From contig CADASN010000005.1 of assembly GCA_902790635.1 (NCBI GenBank), forward strand, positions 1-64,000: a stretch of 64,000 bases of DNA, read 5' to 3'. Both the position numbers and the translations under genes were made by a program. This document shows positions 62,572 to 64,000 of this stretch, in pieces; within the stretch, counting starts at the first letter, position 1; the number at the start of each line of letters is the position of its first letter. The notes beneath the pieces are model-generated. The model saw nothing but the letters and a program-made list of their open reading frames with translations. It searched no databases and was not told where the DNA came from. The DNA comes from an uncultured Bacteroidia bacterium (lineage in GTDB: Bacteria; Bacteroidota; Bacteroidia; Bacteroidales; UBA932).

Positions 62572-63756
62572 ATGGAGAACAAAACCGAAGAAAAAGCCGT
62601 ATTCGTCGGGATCATCCGGCAGGATGACGACGAGCGCAAGATCTACGAATACCTCGAAGAACTGCAGTTTCTGGCAGAGACGGCCGGTGCCGTGGGCGAC
62701 AAGAAATTCGTCCAGCGCGTGGACCGGCCCGAAAAAGCCACGTATATCCGAAGCGGAAAACTCAAGGAAATTGCAGAGTATTGCGAAAACAACGCGATCA
62801 ATTATGTCATTTTCGATGACGAGTTGACCGGTATGCAGCAACGCAATATCGAAAAGGTCATCAAGACCGCTTCCGTCATCGACCGTACCAGCCTGATTCT
62901 CGAGATCTTCTCCCAGCGCGCCCAGACCGCTTACGCCAAGACGCAGGTCGAACTGGCGAGATATAATTACATGCTCCCCCGCCTCGCCGGCATGTGGACC
63001 CACCTGGAGCGGCAGCGCGGCGGTATGGGGACCCGCGGCGGTATGGGTGAGACCCAGATCGAAGTGGACCGCCGCATCGTTCGCGAGCGCATCAACAAAC
63101 TCAAGGAACAACTCAAGAAAGTAGACAAGCAGATGGCCACCCAGCGGGGCAACCGCGGACAGCTTGTCCGGCTCTCCCTCGTCGGATACACCAACGTCGG
63201 GAAATCCACCCTGATGAACCTGCTGTCCAAATCCGACGTTTTCGCTGAGAACAAGCTGTTTGCGACCCTGGATACCACAGTCCGAAAGGTTGTTATCGGC
63301 AACGTTCCCTTCCTGCTCAGCGACACGGTCGGATTCATCCGGAAACTTCCTACCGAACTGATCGAAGCCTTCAAGAGCACCCTGGATGAGGTTCGGGAGG
63401 CCGATATCCTGGTGCATGTCGTGGATATCTCCCACCCCGACTACGAAGAGCAGATGGAAGTGGTGGACAGGACACTCAAAAGCATCTCGGCGGCCGACAA
63501 ACCCGTTTACGTGGTCTTCAACAAAACCGACGCCTACACCTACGAACCCTACGACGAATTCTCCCTGGAGCCCAAGACCGAGAAGAATTTCACTCTCGAG
63601 GAGGTCAAGGCCAAGTGGATCAACGGGCGCAAGATCCCCTGTATCTTCATCTCCGCCATCAAGAAAGAAAACATCGACAAACTCCGCGACGACATCTACA
63701 AGATGGTCGCGGAAATACACGCCGGACGCTATCCTTTTAACAACTTCCTTTGGTAG
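62572..63756 (+). CDS. hflX: GTPase HflX
   Basis: Ribosome-associated GTPase that splits stalled or heat-damaged 70S ribosomes. The 394-residue protein has the HflX N-terminal domain (DDELTGMQQRNIEKVIKTASVIDRTSLILEIFSQRAQTAYAKTQVELARYNYMLPRL), the glycine-rich linker RGGMGTRGGMGETQIEVDRR, and the G domain with GYTNVGKST, DTVGFIRKLP and NKTD. The ATG at 62572 is used; a TTG at 62563 lies in the terminator's T-run. Because the terminator comes right before the gene and no TAnnTTTG was found, expression probably relies on read-through, which could be regulated. Confidence 0.95.
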   Translation: MENKTEEKAVFVGIIRQDDDERKIYEYLEELQFLAETAGAVGDKKFVQRVDRPEKATYIRSGKLKEIAEYCENNAINYVIFDDELTGMQQRNIEKVIKTASVIDRTSLILEIFSQRAQTAYAKTQVELARYNYMLPRLAGMWTHLERQRGGMGTRGGMGETQIEVDRRIVRERINKLKEQLKKVDKQMATQRGNRGQLVRLSLVGYTNVGKSTLMNLLSKSDVFAENKLFATLDTTVRKVVIGNVPFLLSDTVGFIRKLPTELIEAFKSTLDEVREADILVHVVDISHPDYEEQMEVVDRTLKSISAADKPVYVVFNKTDAYTYEPYDEFSLEPKTEKNFTLEEVKAKWINGRKIPCIFISAIKKENIDKLRDDIYKMVAEIHAGRYPFNNFLW

Positions 63757-63758
63757 TC

Positions 63759-64000
63759 ATGAGACACGCAACAAACTTTATCAAAACCCTGCTTCTCTGC
63801 CTGCTTTTGCCGGCCGTGTGCGCCTGCAACAAGCATTATGAGGCGAGTTATATCGCCTTTGATCCGGTGGACGTACGCGAGGCGCCTTCAGACGACGCCA
63901 AGGTCGTCCTCAAGCTCAGCTGCGGGAAAAAACCCAGCAGCTATGACAAGAAAACCGCGGAGATCCCGTATGCGTTCCTGTCTCTCGACAAGCAGGACGA
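63759..64000 (+). CDS. Lipoprotein, partial at right edge
   Basis: Start of a gene two bases after the hflX stop, so probably co-transcribed with it. The first 80 residues are visible: MRHATNFIKTLLLCLLLPAVCAC is a lipoprotein signal with lipobox VCAC, followed by NKHYEASYIAFDPVDVREAPSDDAKVVLKLSC, a segment that could be an SH3-like or other small beta domain. I do not recognise the family, and the rest of the gene lies beyond the window. Confidence 0.7.
   Translation, partial: MRHATNFIKTLLLCLLLPAVCACNKHYEASYIAFDPVDVREAPSDDAKVVLKLSCGKKPSSYDKKTAEIPYAFLSLDKQD

Overview
The window reads as a GC-rich, gene-dense chromosome segment from a member of the Bacteroidota, most likely order Bacteroidales. 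The evidence is the repeated promoter -7 element of the form TAnnTTTG just upstream of genes, a SusC/SusD pair with a hybrid two-component regulator, an S46 dipeptidyl-peptidase, the Bacteroidota-type EF-G paralogue, and many short lipoprotein signal peptides. I cannot place it to genus. No tRNA, rRNA, CRISPR array, phage or transposase gene was seen, and no gene-free stretch exceeds 300 bases.

Layout. 1-6.3 kb: an EF-G-like GTPase gene (cut by the left edge) diverges from a tightly coupled run rnhB, S46 dipeptidyl-peptidase, mrp-type ATPase, rsmA, followed by a lipoprotein carboxylesterase. 7.9-14.3 kb (minus): two small lipoproteins, one resembling the prodomain of S8 peptidases without the protease, then an overlapping run histidine phosphatase, glycosyltransferase, YfhO-like membrane protein. 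Both latter genes carry odd in-frame inserts that look like palindromic or REP-type repeat DNA. 14.4-19.2 kb (plus): a secreted GH106-like/GH28 fusion, probably for pectin, and a lipoprotein serpin. 19.2-24.5 kb (minus): mutS, a lipoprotein, and an ECF sigma factor gene overlapping a protein that joins an inner-membrane helix to an outer-membrane-type barrel.

24.7-32.8 kb (minus): a secreted protein joining a nucleoside-hydrolase domain to a zeta-toxin-like P-loop kinase domain (the most unusual protein here), two tandem sodium-dependent (NSS) transporters, then a redox lipoprotein, galM, thyA and folA in a tight run. 32.9-53.7 kb: a polysaccharide utilization locus that fits glucuronoxylan. 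It has GH67, an SGNH esterase-like protein and a metallopeptidase/propeller/barrel outer-membrane protein on one unit, susCD on a second, and on the plus strand the hybrid two-component regulator, GH115, a GPH-family sugar symporter and GH43. The inferred flow is binding and import by SusCD, removal of glucuronyl side chains by GH115/GH67, release of pentoses by GH43, and uptake by the symporter.

53.8-64 kb: housekeeping genes. These are a ThiL-like protein that has lost its metal and nucleotide ligands, glyS, a run sufS-sufE-sufT-like-folK divergent from ruvA, ybeY-mnmG, a TonB-type energy transducer, hflX behind an intrinsic terminator, and the start of a lipoprotein gene cut by the right edge.
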